Below, piece by piece: positions 1 to 8,589 of a DNA stretch of 64,000 nt (position 1 is its first letter; each line of letters opens with the position of its first letter). The DNA is from Mycolicibacterium flavescens. GTDB taxonomy: Bacteria; Actinomycetota; Actinomycetes; Mycobacteriales; Mycobacteriaceae. Under the pieces are notes generated by a model. It was not told the DNA's origin. It saw nothing but the letters and a program-made list of their open reading frames with translations, and searched no databases. The translations under genes were made by a program, and so were the position numbers. The stretch lies in NCBI RefSeq assembly GCF_001722335.1, contig NZ_MIHA01000014.1, positions 1-64,000 on the forward strand, written 5' to 3'.

Positions 1-123
1 AGGTGCCACGCTCAACACGGCGGGGTGACCTCGTACTGTCGACCCAGCGGGTCTGACTAAAACCCACGCGCCACAGAGCGCTCCGAGGCACCCCGCCCCA
101 AACACCCCTAATTCAGCAGACTC

Positions 124-765
124 CTAGCGCCTCAGCAGTATCGGGCTGATGAACCGCTCGGCGAACTGCAGAACCTGTTGTTCGTCGTCGAGGTCGAGCG
201 CGCTCGCCGGCAGCAGGTAGTAGCCGACGATGACGTGCATCAGCGCGTCGGCCTGCCACTGCGGCTCGCCGGGCGGCAGCACCCCCGCCGCCTGCTGCGC
301 GGCGATCGCGGCGGCCACCACGTCGCGGCCGCGGTCGAACAGCGAGGGTGCGCCCTCGGTGAACGCCGACGCCAGTTCGGCCCGGCGCGCGGCGCTGCCG
401 TGATGGAACGGCGGGCGGCGCAGCGCCCGGATACACAGCGCGAACGCCTCGGCGGTCTGCTCGGCGGGCGCCAGCGGGGTGGCCAGCACCTCACCGAACG
501 AGGTGAGGATCGTGCGTAGTTCGCGCGACAACGCGTGCTGGAACAGTTCGTCCTTGGTCGCGAACCGCCGATGCAGGGTGGCCCGCCCGACCCCCGCCCG
601 CTCGGCGATCTGCGACGTCGTCGCGCTGCGGGTGCCGCGTTCGGCCAGGATCTCGAGACCGGCCTGCATGATCCGGACGTCGACGTCGTCATAGGCGCGG
701 GCCTGGAAGTCCGGGCCCGCCGCGGCCGACAGCAGATCTTTCATCGGCGCGCCGGGACGGGTCAT
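124..765 (-). CDS. TetR family transcriptional regulator
   Basis: A 213-residue TetR-family repressor. Residues ~27-75 form the N-terminal HTH, with the recognition stretch IAERAGVGRATLHRRF; the C-terminal ligand domain is divergent, as is usual. It is transcribed divergently from an MpaB-type oxygenase gene and its ferredoxin, so it probably controls that pair; the ligand is unknown. A -10-like TACAGT (minus strand, 778-773) ends 7 bases before the ATG, which suggests a leaderless transcript starting at this ATG. A second in-frame ATG lies 7 codons in. No other gene is visible in bases 1-123. Confidence 0.9.
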   Translation of the reverse strand: MTRPGAPMKDLLSAAAGPDFQARAYDDVDVRIMQAGLEILAERGTRSATTSQIAERAGVGRATLHRRFATKDELFQHALSRELRTILTSFGEVLATPLAPAEQTAEAFALCIRALRRPPFHHGSAARRAELASAFTEGAPSLFDRGRDVVAAAIAAQQAAGVLPPGEPQWQADALMHVIVGYYLLPASALDLDDEQQVLQFAERFISPILLRR

Positions 766-791
766 GACCGGAACTGTAGTGATCCCGCATC

Positions 792-823
792 GATGAGACG
801 ACTATGGTACTAATTGACTCATC
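792..823. promoter_or_regulatory. Candidate TetR operator in divergent promoter
   Basis: GATGAG (792-797) and CTCATC (818-823) form an inverted repeat with a 20-bp spacer, between the divergent TetR and oxygenase genes. An AGGAG ribosome-binding site (831-835) follows for the oxygenase. The role as operator is inferred from position only; the arms are short. Confidence 0.4.
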
Positions 824-842
824 CGATCGAAGGAGCCTGTCG

Positions 843-2201
843 ATGGCCCAACTGGTTCGCGCTACGACGTCGGCCCATCCCTACGACTACTACTGGACGC
901 CCGACACCCCGCTGCGGCCCGCTCCCCCGCGGACCGAGGACGCCGGCGGGCTGTGGCAGCACTCCTGCGACCTGGTGCTGTCCGGATGGCTCGACACCCG
1001 CGAAACGCCCGCCGACACCCGCCTGAACCGCCTGTTCGGCGACCACTTCTGGCAGGGCGACGCGCTGATGGACGCCGTCGTCGAGGCGTTCCGAGGCATC
1101 GGCATGGAGCAGGGCCGGGCGATGCTGGACCGCGCCCTGGAGAACGGCATCGACGCTGTCGAAGACGCCCCGCTGGCGCTCATCGACCTCTTCGCAGTCT
1201 TGGACAACCCGCCCGACTGGTACGACCCGCGCCAGTGGGAGCGCGGCAGACAGGTGTGGACGCGCTCGTCGTTCAGCGGCAAGTTGTGCATGGCGGTGCT
1301 CGACTTCATGGCGACCTTCGTCGGGATGGAGGTCTCCAGCGCGGTGGGTGCGACCGGCCGCTACGTCGAGGAGTTCGCCACCCGAAACCTCGAGACCAAC
1401 CTGTGGTTCGCGAACATGGCCGAACCCGACGCGGTCTCGCGTACCTCGCCGCGGTTCCACGACACGATCCGGGTCCGGCTGATGCACGCCCAGGTGCGGG
1501 CAGGCCTGCGCCGGTCCTGGGGCACAGAGCATTTCGCTCACCACGGCAACCCGATCTCGAACACCTCGATCATGGGCGCCTCGCTGTCGTTCGGCTTGTT
1601 CCCGGTACTTCTCGACCACGCGCTGGGGCGGCGCTACACCCGTCAAGACCTCTACGACGTCACGATGTACTGGGCGTACATCGGCTACATCTTCGGTGCG
1701 GCCGAGGAACTGGTCCCCGAGAGCCTCGACGAGGCCCTGCACGCACTGCACTACCAGTTCAGCACCGTAGGCGGCCCGTCGCCGTGGACCGGGCCGATGA
1801 CCGCGACCGCGTCGGAGAACCTCGGCGAACCGGGACTGGGCCGACGCCTCAAGACCGCCGTCGCGGCGCCGGTGTTCGGGATCATCGGTTACTACAGCGG
1901 CGAGCCCGCCGTCCGCGCGCTGCTGGAGCACACACCGCTGCGCGACGTGCCGATTCGGTTGTCTCAGAACATCACCCGCTGCGCGGTGACGGCCAACGTG
2001 ACGTTCCGCCGGCTCGGCGACCGTCTTCCCGGGGCCGCCCGGCGCGCCGAACGCCAACTCGCCAAAGGGGACCTCTTCTGGCGGCTGATCGTCTGGTACA
2101 CCCAGCGCATCGCCGCGAAAAAGGGCGTCACCGAGACGTCGTACTCGCATCACAACCACACCGCAGAGACCGGTGTCGGTTGCCCGCACCGGGCCGGGTA
2201 G
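843..2201 (+). CDS. Oxygenase MpaB family protein (DUF2236)
   Basis: A 452-residue protein resembling the DUF2236/MpaB family, which includes heme-dependent oxygenases such as the latex-clearing protein Lcp. Seen in the sequence: a helical protein with the conserved central stretch EHFAHHGNPISNTSIMGAS and a C-terminal region with TSYSHHNHTAE. I chose the ATG at 843 because AGGAG sits 7 bases upstream; an in-frame ATG at 804 lacks such a site. The gene is followed 6 bases later by a 2Fe-2S ferredoxin, which suggests an electron-fed oxygenation, and is divergent from a TetR gene. The substrate cannot be told from sequence. Confidence 0.8.
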   Translation: MAQLVRATTSAHPYDYYWTPDTPLRPAPPRTEDAGGLWQHSCDLVLSGWLDTRETPADTRLNRLFGDHFWQGDALMDAVVEAFRGIGMEQGRAMLDRALENGIDAVEDAPLALIDLFAVLDNPPDWYDPRQWERGRQVWTRSSFSGKLCMAVLDFMATFVGMEVSSAVGATGRYVEEFATRNLETNLWFANMAEPDAVSRTSPRFHDTIRVRLMHAQVRAGLRRSWGTEHFAHHGNPISNTSIMGASLSFGLFPVLLDHALGRRYTRQDLYDVTMYWAYIGYIFGAAEELVPESLDEALHALHYQFSTVGGPSPWTGPMTATASENLGEPGLGRRLKTAVAAPVFGIIGYYSGEPAVRALLEHTPLRDVPIRLSQNITRCAVTANVTFRRLGDRLPGAARRAERQLAKGDLFWRLIVWYTQRIAAKKGVTETSYSHHNHTAETGVGCPHRAG

Positions 2202-2207
2202 AGCGCG

Positions 2208-2549
2208 GTGGGCGCACTCGGCCGGCTACGACGGCTCGTCGCCCGCGACGACGGGACACCACCGGCTACTCCGCGGATCCCGGAGTTCACCGTCTACCTG
2301 GACCGCTCACAGCGTGAACTCGCTGTCGCACAGGATGTCTCGGTGCTCGAGGCGATCGAGGCGGCCGGTGTCGAGGCGCCGAACTCCTGCCGCAACGGTA
2401 TCTGCGGCAGCTGTGAGACGCGGATCATCAGCGGCGCTCCCGTGCACCGCGACTGGTATCTCGACGACGAACAACGTCGCTCCGGTGCCGTGATGACCAT
2501 CTGCGTCTCGCGCGCTGAGCCCGGCAGCCACCTCGTCCTCGACCTCTGA
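2208..2549 (+). CDS. 2Fe-2S ferredoxin
   Basis: A 113-residue plant-type ferredoxin. The cluster-binding signature is visible as CRNGICGSC with a fourth cysteine about 30 residues later in MTICVSR (C-x4-C-x2-C...C). The GTG start is 6 bases after the oxygenase stop, so the two are almost certainly cotranscribed and this protein is the likely electron donor. The N-terminus carries about 25 residues before the ferredoxin fold begins (EFTVYLDRSQ). Confidence 0.88.
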   Translation: MGALGRLRRLVARDDGTPPATPRIPEFTVYLDRSQRELAVAQDVSVLEAIEAAGVEAPNSCRNGICGSCETRIISGAPVHRDWYLDDEQRRSGAVMTICVSRAEPGSHLVLDL

Positions 2550-2558
2550 CCCCGGCGA

Positions 2559-2610
2559 TTGGAACCTCGGCTCACCTCGACGTATAGTGGATTGCGAATT
2601 TGTTCAATCC
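2559..2610 (+). promoter_or_regulatory. Promoter and candidate ArsR operator
   Basis: A -35-like TTGGAA (2559-2564) and a -10-like TATAGT (2583-2588) are separated by 18 bp. Directly after the -10 lies the inverted repeat GGATTG-N10-CAATCC (2589-2610), covering the expected transcription start of the arsR-like gene. This fits autorepression by the downstream ArsR-family protein; the assignment is by position. Confidence 0.55.
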
Positions 2611-2632
2611 GTAAAGTCCTGAAATTGAGTCC

Positions 2633-3010
2633 ATGCCGAACCGATTTGTCGACAACCCCGAACGACCGCTGTACGAGATCAAGGCCAACCTCTTCAAGGC
2701 GCTCGCCCACCCGGCCCGCATCCGGATCCTCGAAATCCTTTCCGCCAGCGCCCATCCGACGCCGGTCAGCACGATCCTCGCCGAAACCGAACTCGAGCCG
2801 ACCCTGCTGTCCCAGCACCTCGCCGTCCTCAAGCGCCACCGTGTGGTGACCGCCGAGCGCACCGGCAACGCGGTGCTCTACGAGCTCGCGCATCCGAAGG
2901 TCTCCGAGCTGCTGGTCATCGCCCGGGCGTTCCTCGCCGACGTCCTGGGGTCGCAGCGGGATCAGTACGAGGCCCTCAAATCGCTGCCGCCGCTGGGACG
3001 GCCCGAATGA
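2633..3010 (+). CDS. ArsR-family winged-helix regulator
   Basis: A 125-residue ArsR/SmtB-type repressor. The winged helix is clear: LFKALAHPARIRILEIL, then the recognition helix region PTLLSQHLAVLKRHRVV and the wing ERTGNAVLYEL. No cysteine pair for metal sensing (such as CVC) is present, so it may respond to something other than a thiolate-bound metal. Its stop overlaps the SulP start by 4 bases, so regulator and transporter form an operon. A palindrome over the promoter is the likely self-operator. Confidence 0.88.
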   Translation: MPNRFVDNPERPLYEIKANLFKALAHPARIRILEILSASAHPTPVSTILAETELEPTLLSQHLAVLKRHRVVTAERTGNAVLYELAHPKVSELLVIARAFLADVLGSQRDQYEALKSLPPLGRPE

Positions 3011-4644
3011 TCAAACACGCCGCGCGCCTGCTGCCCAGCCGCCGTGACTACGCCGAGCTGCCCCGGTCCTGGCGCCAGGACATCCTGGCCGGGATCACCG
3101 TCGGCGTGGTGGCGCTGCCGCTGGCACTGGCGTTCGGCATCAGCTCGGGTGTGGGCGCCGCGGCCGGCCTGATCACCGCGGTGGTCGCCGGCCTGGTCGC
3201 CGCGGTCTTCGGCGGCTCGCACGTCCAGGTGTCCGGGCCGACCGGCGCGATGGCGGTGATCCTGGCGCCCGTCGTCGCCCAGCACGGGCTGGGCAGCATC
3301 GCGCTGGTCACCGTGCTCGCCGGCCTGATCGTGCTGGGCGCCGGCGTCACCGGCCTCGGTCGCGCGGTGACGTTCATCCCCTGGCCCGTCATCGAGGGGT
3401 TCACGCTCGGTATCGCGGTGATCATCGGCCTTCAGCAGGTCCCGGCGGCCTTCGGCCAGGACGCTCCCGCCGGGAGCCGCACCCTGGTCGCGGCGTGGCA
3501 CGTGGTCAGCCACGCCGACTGGTCCGCGGCGATCTACCCCCTGGGCGTGGTCGCGGTCGTCGCGGTCCTGATGGTGGTGCTGCCCCGCCTGCACCGCGGC
3601 ATCCCCGAGTCGCTGACCGCCGTCGTCGTGGTCACGGTGCTCGTCGCCGTGTTCAGCCTGCCCGTCGCCGACATCGGCGAGTTGCCGTCGCAGCTGCCGG
3701 CGCCGGTGCTGCCGCACGCCGACGTCGCGGCGCTGCGCACGCTGGTCGGCGCGGCGCTGGCGATCGCGGCGCTGGCGGCCATCGAGTCTCTGTTGTCGGC
3801 GCGCGTCGCGGCCACCATGGCGCCGACCGGACCGTACGACCCCGACCGCGAACTGGTGGGCCAGGGCCTGGCCTCGGTGGCTTCGGGGGTCTTCGGCGGC
3901 ATGCCGGCGACGGGCGCGATCGCGCGCACCGCGGTCAACATCCGGTCCGGGGCGCGCACCCGGATGGCGGCGATCGTGCACTCGCTGGTGCTGCTGGCCG
4001 TCGTCTACCTGGCCACCGGCCCGGTCTCGACGGTGCCGCTGTCCGCGCTGGCGGGCGTGCTGGTGGTCACCTCGTTCCGGATGATCTCGGTGGGCACGGC
4101 GCGAACGATCCTGCGCTCGACGCGTTCTGACGCGGTGACCTTCGTGCTGACCGCGGTGATCACCGTGTGCTTCGACCTGGTCGACGCGGTCGTGATCGGC
4201 ATCCTCGTCGCCGCGTTCTTCGCGCTGCGCGGCGTCGCCAACCGCAGCAGCGTGGTCCGCGAGGAGCTGCCCGGCCCGCCGCAGCCCGGTGACGACCGGA
4301 TCGCCCTCCTGCGACTGGACGGCGCGATGTTCTTCGGTGTGGCCGACCGGATCTCGAACGCGATCAGCGAAACCGGGCACCCGCAGACGTCGGTGGTCGT
4401 GATCCGGTTGTCACGCCTGGGGATGCTCGACGCCACCGGTGCGCACACGCTCGCCCAGATCGCCGCCGAACTCGAGGCGCGCGGGATCACCGTCATCATC
4501 AAGGGCGTCCAACCCGAGCACATGAACCTGCTCACCAATGTCGGTGTGCTCGAATCACTTCGGCACGAAAACCACCTGCTCGACTCGCTGGACGAAGCGA
4601 TCACGCACGCCCGCAGCCACGCGGTCCGGTCAGCGTCCGGGTGA
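3007..4644 (+). CDS. SulP family anion transporter with STAS domain
   Basis: A 545-residue SLC26/SulP permease. About ten to twelve hydrophobic segments fill residues ~20-420, with the family-typical FGGSHVQVSGPTGAMAVI early motif. A STAS domain follows (residues ~430-535: VVVIRLSRLGMLDATGAHTL). It lies in the inner membrane and moves sulfate, bicarbonate or a related anion; the exact anion is not determinable. It is translationally coupled to the ArsR-type gene (ATGA overlap). Its 3' end overlaps the convergent gene by 15 bases. Confidence 0.9.
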   Translation: MIKHAARLLPSRRDYAELPRSWRQDILAGITVGVVALPLALAFGISSGVGAAAGLITAVVAGLVAAVFGGSHVQVSGPTGAMAVILAPVVAQHGLGSIALVTVLAGLIVLGAGVTGLGRAVTFIPWPVIEGFTLGIAVIIGLQQVPAAFGQDAPAGSRTLVAAWHVVSHADWSAAIYPLGVVAVVAVLMVVLPRLHRGIPESLTAVVVVTVLVAVFSLPVADIGELPSQLPAPVLPHADVAALRTLVGAALAIAALAAIESLLSARVAATMAPTGPYDPDRELVGQGLASVASGVFGGMPATGAIARTAVNIRSGARTRMAAIVHSLVLLAVVYLATGPVSTVPLSALAGVLVVTSFRMISVGTARTILRSTRSDAVTFVLTAVITVCFDLVDAVVIGILVAAFFALRGVANRSSVVREELPGPPQPGDDRIALLRLDGAMFFGVADRISNAISETGHPQTSVVVIRLSRLGMLDATGAHTLAQIAAELEARGITVIIKGVQPEHMNLLTNVGVLESLRHENHLLDSLDEAITHARSHAVRSASG

Positions 4645-5211
4645 CCACCCGGGGTCGCGGCCGGTCATCGCGACGAGACGGTCCAGCGCCGGGGCGTCGT
4701 CGGCGACCGGCACGGCGCGCGCGAACAGCCCCTCGACCGGGCCCTCCGCGGCGATCTGGGTGACGTGCGGCAGGACGACGGCGGCGGTGTCCGCGTCGAC
4801 CTGATACGGCAGGCCCGCCGCGCGCGCCACATCCCAGCCGTGGATGACGACCTCGGTCAGCGCCACCATCCCGGCGACTTCGGCCGGGAAGTCGACCGTG
4901 CCCGCCCGCGTCATGCCCTGCCATGCGGCGGGGCGGGAGAACGCCAGCGCCAACTCGGTGAGCCGCGCCGGATAGCGCACGCGCCAGTCCTCGTCGAGCG
5001 GGGCGTCGAAGCTGGGCGGGGTGTCGGTCAGCGGGCCGAACTCCTTGCGCGCGGCGGCGTTGAACGCCAGCGCGAGCCCGCCGATGTGTGCCAGCAACGC
5101 GTCAAGGCGCAGGTCCTGGCACGGTGTCGGCGCGGTCAACTGGTCGTCGGTCACCTGCACCAGCACATCGGCGGTGCGTTGGCAGGCTGTAGTCAGATCG
5201 ATCATGCCCAT
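4630..5211 (-). CDS. TIGR03086 family metal-binding protein (DinB/MDMPI-like)
   Basis: A 193-residue protein with the maleylpyruvate-isomerase N-terminal/DinB-like four-helix fold as seen in actinobacterial TIGR03086 proteins. Candidate metal ligands are the His in LLAHIGGLALAF and the His/Asp in EVVIHGWDVARA. Family members are thought to be mycothiol-linked enzymes, but no substrate is known for this one. It is convergent with the SulP gene (15-bp overlap). Confidence 0.75.
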   Translation of the reverse strand: MGMIDLTTACQRTADVLVQVTDDQLTAPTPCQDLRLDALLAHIGGLALAFNAAARKEFGPLTDTPPSFDAPLDEDWRVRYPARLTELALAFSRPAAWQGMTRAGTVDFPAEVAGMVALTEVVIHGWDVARAAGLPYQVDADTAAVVLPHVTQIAAEGPVEGLFARAVPVADDAPALDRLVAMTGRDPGWSPGR

Positions 5212-5235
5212 ACCGACTCGATCAGATGCGGGAAG

Positions 5236-5916
5236 TCATCGCTCGGGCAGCGGATCGAGGGCCCCCTGCACCAGCCCCCGAACCTCGCCGGTGCCGGAAC
5301 CGCCCACCAGGAACAGCATCTCGTCGCCCGCCTGCAGCTCGTCGTCGGGTGTGGGCAGCAGGATCCCGCTGTCGCGGATGACGATCGCCAGCATCGTGTT
5401 GTCCGGCAGCGGCAGCTCACGCATCCGGCGCCCCACCAGCCGATCCCCCTCGGGCAGTGTGAGTTTCGCGAGGCTGACCTGCCCGCGGCGCAGCTGCATC
5501 AGCCGCACCACGTGCCCGATGTCGATGGCGCCCTCGATCGCCGCGACCATCGCGCTGGGCGCCGACACGGCGACGTCGACGCCCCACGCCTCGGTGAACA
5601 GCCACTCGTTGCGCAGGTCGTTGACCCTGGCCACCACGCGGGAGACGCCGAACTCGGTTTTGGCCAGCAGCGACGCCGCCAGGTTGACCTTGTCGTCGCC
5701 GGTGGCGGCGATCACCACGTCGCACATCTGCAACCCGGACTCTTCGAGCGCGGACAACTCGCAGGCGTCGGCCAGCAGCCATTCGGCGCCGGGCACGCTG
5801 TTCGGTTCGTAGTGGCGGGTGTTGTGCTCGATCAGCAGCACCTTGTGGCCGTAGCCGAGCAGTTCCTGCGCGACCGACCGGCCGACCGCACCGGCCCCGG
5901 CGATGCCGACCCGCAT
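5236..5916 (-). CDS. TrkA-type NAD-binding potassium channel/transport regulator
   Basis: A 226-residue TrkA/KTN protein: N-terminal Rossmann RCK domain (MRVGIAGAGAVGRSVAQELL, with the acidic end of strand 2 in LLIEHN) and a C-terminal TrkA-C domain (residues ~150-220). It senses nucleotide and gates K+ uptake or antiport. The frame stays open far upstream, but the protein plainly begins at the ATG at 5916; the extension is the antisense shadow of the antiporter gene. It is divergent from a CPA antiporter that also carries a TrkA-C domain, so the two probably work together in K+/pH homeostasis. Confidence 0.87.
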   Translation of the reverse strand: MRVGIAGAGAVGRSVAQELLGYGHKVLLIEHNTRHYEPNSVPGAEWLLADACELSALEESGLQMCDVVIAATGDDKVNLAASLLAKTEFGVSRVVARVNDLRNEWLFTEAWGVDVAVSAPSAMVAAIEGAIDIGHVVRLMQLRRGQVSLAKLTLPEGDRLVGRRMRELPLPDNTMLAIVIRDSGILLPTPDDELQAGDEMLFLVGGSGTGEVRGLVQGALDPLPER

Positions 5917-6099
5917 GACCGTGCGCTCGTCGACGGGGCGCGCGGTCTGCGGTCGCCGCCGGATGAGCCGGATCACGACTTCATACTGACCGATGCGGCC
6001 CGCCCTGCGCGCGGCGACCACGTCAGAACATCGGTCCGGCCTGCGTGGTAGGTGTTTACTGCACGTCAGACCGACCGCACAGTCCCGAACGGCGAGAAT

Positions 6100-7596
6100 A
6101 TGACCCTTGAGCAGCTGTATCTGATACTGCTGCTCGCGGGAGTGGTGCTGCTGGCCAGCATCGTCGCCACCCGGGCCGCCGGCCGCGTCGGCCTGCCCAG
6201 CCTGCTGCTGTTCCTCGGGGTCGGCGTCATCGTCGGCGAGGACGGGTTGGGGCTGAGCTTCGACAACTACCTGCTCGCCGACCACCTCGGCACCGTCGCG
6301 CTGGCGGTCATCCTGATCGAGGGCGGCCTGACCACCCGGTTCTCCGACATCCGGCGGCTGCTCGCGCCCGCGGGGATGCTCGCGACGGTCGGGGTCGGGG
6401 TCAGCATGCTGGTGACCGCCGTCGGCGCCCATCTGCTGATCGGGCTCGACTGGCAATTGGCGCTGCTGCTCGGGGCCGTCGTCTCGGTCACCGACGCCGC
6501 GGCGGTGTTCTCGGTGCTGCGGGTGGTGCCGCTGCCGCGCCGGGTGGCCGGTCTGCTCGAAGCCGAATCCGGGTTCAACGACGCGCCCGCGGTGATCCTG
6601 GTGCTGATGTTCAGCGTGACCCCTCTGGAGTTGTCCCCGGTACACGCGCTTGTCGAACTGGTCTACGAGTTGGTGGTCGGCGCGGCGGTGGGCCTGGGCA
6701 TCGGGTACCTCGGCGCGCTCGCGTTGCGCCGCATCGCCCTTCCCGCCTCGGGGCTGTACCCGCTGGCCACGTTTGGGCTGGGCATGGTGGCGTTCGCGGC
6801 CGGCGGCAGCGCGCACGCCAGCGGGTTCCTCGCCGCGTATCTGGCCGCGGTGGTGCTCGCCAACTCCGGGCTGCCGCACCGCTCGGCGATTCGGTCGTTC
6901 GCCGAGGGGTTGGGCTGGCTCGCGCAGATCGGTCTGTTCGTGCTGCTGGGTCTGCTCGTCGACCCCAGCGATCTGGGCGCGGCGATCGTTCCGGGCATCG
7001 TCACCGGGCTGGTGCTGCTGCTCGTGGCCAGGCCGCTGTCGGTCGCGGTGTCGCTGATCCCGTTCCGGATCCCGTGGCGCGAACAGGTCTTCGTGTCGTG
7101 GGCCGGGCTGCGCGGCGCGGTGCCGATCGTGTTGGCGACGTTCCCGATCGTCGGCGGTGTGCCGGACAGCGTGTACCTGCTCAACATCGTGTTCATCCTC
7201 GTCGTGGTATTCACGCTGGTGCAGGGGCCGAGTCTGCGTCCGCTCGCGCACCGGCTGGGGTTGATCCCGAAGGAGGCCACACGGGAGATCCAGGTGGAGT
7301 CGGCGCCGCTGGACGTGCTCGATGCCGAACTGCTGACGATGACGGTGCAGGCGCCGTCGCGGTTGCACAACGTCACCGTGCTGGAGTTGCGGCTGCCCGA
7401 CCCGAGCGTGATCACGTTGATCATCCGTAACGGGCGCACGTTCGTCCCGCAGCCCGACACCCGCATCGCGATCGGCGACGAACTCCTGATCGTCACGACC
7501 TCGGCGACCAGGGCCATCGCCGAACGCCGGCTGCGCGCGGTCAGTCGTCGCGGCAAGCTCGCGCACTGGTTCGACGAGTACGGCGAAGCGGAGTAG
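6100..7596 (+). CDS. K+/H+ (CPA1/CPA2-type) antiporter with C-terminal TrkA-C domain
   Basis: A 498-residue membrane antiporter of the NhaP2/CvrA type. Twelve or so hydrophobic helices fill residues 1-395, including the acidic motifs VSVTDAAAVFSVL and ESGFNDAPAVILV typical of cation/proton exchangers. A TrkA-C domain follows (residues ~410-480). I start at the ATG at 6100 because the first helix begins there (MTLEQLYLILLLAG); a GTG 16 codons upstream would add a polar tail. It probably exports K+ or Na+ for H+ under control of nucleotide binding and the divergent TrkA protein. Confidence 0.87.
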   Translation: MTLEQLYLILLLAGVVLLASIVATRAAGRVGLPSLLLFLGVGVIVGEDGLGLSFDNYLLADHLGTVALAVILIEGGLTTRFSDIRRLLAPAGMLATVGVGVSMLVTAVGAHLLIGLDWQLALLLGAVVSVTDAAAVFSVLRVVPLPRRVAGLLEAESGFNDAPAVILVLMFSVTPLELSPVHALVELVYELVVGAAVGLGIGYLGALALRRIALPASGLYPLATFGLGMVAFAAGGSAHASGFLAAYLAAVVLANSGLPHRSAIRSFAEGLGWLAQIGLFVLLGLLVDPSDLGAAIVPGIVTGLVLLLVARPLSVAVSLIPFRIPWREQVFVSWAGLRGAVPIVLATFPIVGGVPDSVYLLNIVFILVVVFTLVQGPSLRPLAHRLGLIPKEATREIQVESAPLDVLDAELLTMTVQAPSRLHNVTVLELRLPDPSVITLIIRNGRTFVPQPDTRIAIGDELLIVTTSATRAIAERRLRAVSRRGKLAHWFDEYGEAE

Positions 7597-7618
7597 GCGT
7601 CTGGGGGTTCGGGCGCCG

Positions 7619-7671
7619 AGTGGCCACTTGCCGCGCGGAATCCGCTCGGACGCGCCACATAACTGGCCACC
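7619..7671 (-). repeat. 53-bp spaced inverted repeat, copy 1
   Basis: The outer arms are AGTGGCCACTT (7619-7629) and AACTGGCCACC (7661-7671), separated by 31 bp. The same 11-31-11 layout occurs at 48168, 48252 and 49216, all in the same orientation. This copy begins 22 bases after the antiporter stop codon. Its loop differs most from the other three. Confidence 0.8.
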
Positions 7672-7740
7672 CGCGGGACAAGCTTGAGGCCCGCGATAAT
7701 CACAGGCGGCTACCAGGATGGCGGGTCTAACGTGGACACA

Positions 7741-8589
7741 ATGAGATTCGCGTTCAAGACGTCACCGCAGAACACCACCTGGTCGGACATGCTCGCGGTG
7801 TGGCAGGCGGCTGACGACATCGAAGTCTTCGAATCCGGGTGGACCTTCGACCACTTCTACCCGATCTTCTCCGATCCGACCGGCCCGTGTCTGGAGGGCT
7901 GGATCACGCTGACCGCGCTGGCGCAGGCCACCAAGCGGTTGCGGGTCGGTGTACTCGTCACCGGCATCCACTACCGCCATCCCGCGGTTCTCGCGAACAT
8001 GGCCTCGGCGCTGGACATCGTCTCCGGCGGTCGGCTCGAACTCGGCATCGGTGCGGGCTGGAACGAGGAGGAGTCCGACGCGTACGGCATCGAACTCGGC
8101 ACCGTCAAGGAACGCTTCGACCGGTTCGAGGAGGCCTGCGAGGTGCTCACCGGTTTACTGAGCCAGGAGACGACGACGTTCGACGGCAGGTACTACCAAC
8201 TCAAGGACGCCCGCAACGAGCCCAAGGGTCCGCAGCAGCCGCATCCCCCGATCTGCATCGGCGGCAGCGGTGAGAAGCGCACGCTGAGGATCACCGCGAA
8301 GTACACCGACCACTGGAACTTCGTCGGCGGGACCCCCGAGGAATTCGCCCACAAGCGTGACGTGCTCGCGTCGCACTGCGCCGACATCGGCCGCGACCCC
8401 ACGGAGATCATGCTGTCGGCGCATGTCCGCCTCGACGCCGAGCGCAACTACGCCAAGGTCGTCGAGGAAGCCGGGGCACTCGGCAAGGAGGGTCTCGACC
8501 TGGCGATCATCTACCTTCCGCCGCCGTACGATCCGGCCGTCCTCCAGCCGCTGGCCGACGAAATCGCCGCCTCGGGGCTACGTGGCTAG
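7741..8589 (+). CDS. LLM class F420-dependent oxidoreductase
   Basis: A 282-residue luciferase-like monooxygenase fold (TIM barrel) protein. The family signature is visible as LGIGAGWNEEESDAYG, followed by RFDRFEEACEVL; C-terminally PPICIGGSGEKRTLRI is also typical. In mycobacteria such proteins usually use coenzyme F420, sometimes FMN. I start at ATG 7741 (MRFAFKTSPQ), preceded in frame by a GTG 3 codons upstream. No clear ribosome-binding site is seen, so it may be leaderless. It stands alone; the substrate is unknown. Confidence 0.85.
   Translation: MRFAFKTSPQNTTWSDMLAVWQAADDIEVFESGWTFDHFYPIFSDPTGPCLEGWITLTALAQATKRLRVGVLVTGIHYRHPAVLANMASALDIVSGGRLELGIGAGWNEEESDAYGIELGTVKERFDRFEEACEVLTGLLSQETTTFDGRYYQLKDARNEPKGPQQPHPPICIGGSGEKRTLRITAKYTDHWNFVGGTPEEFAHKRDVLASHCADIGRDPTEIMLSAHVRLDAERNYAKVVEEAGALGKEGLDLAIIYLPPPYDPAVLQPLADEIAASGLRG

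Noticed and set aside
5917..7566. Minus-strand open frame continuous with the TrkA gene, making a 776-residue ORF
   Set aside because: The part upstream of 5916 is the antisense of the antiporter gene and is His/Arg/Gln-rich low-quality sequence; the TrkA domain begins cleanly at the ATG at 5916.
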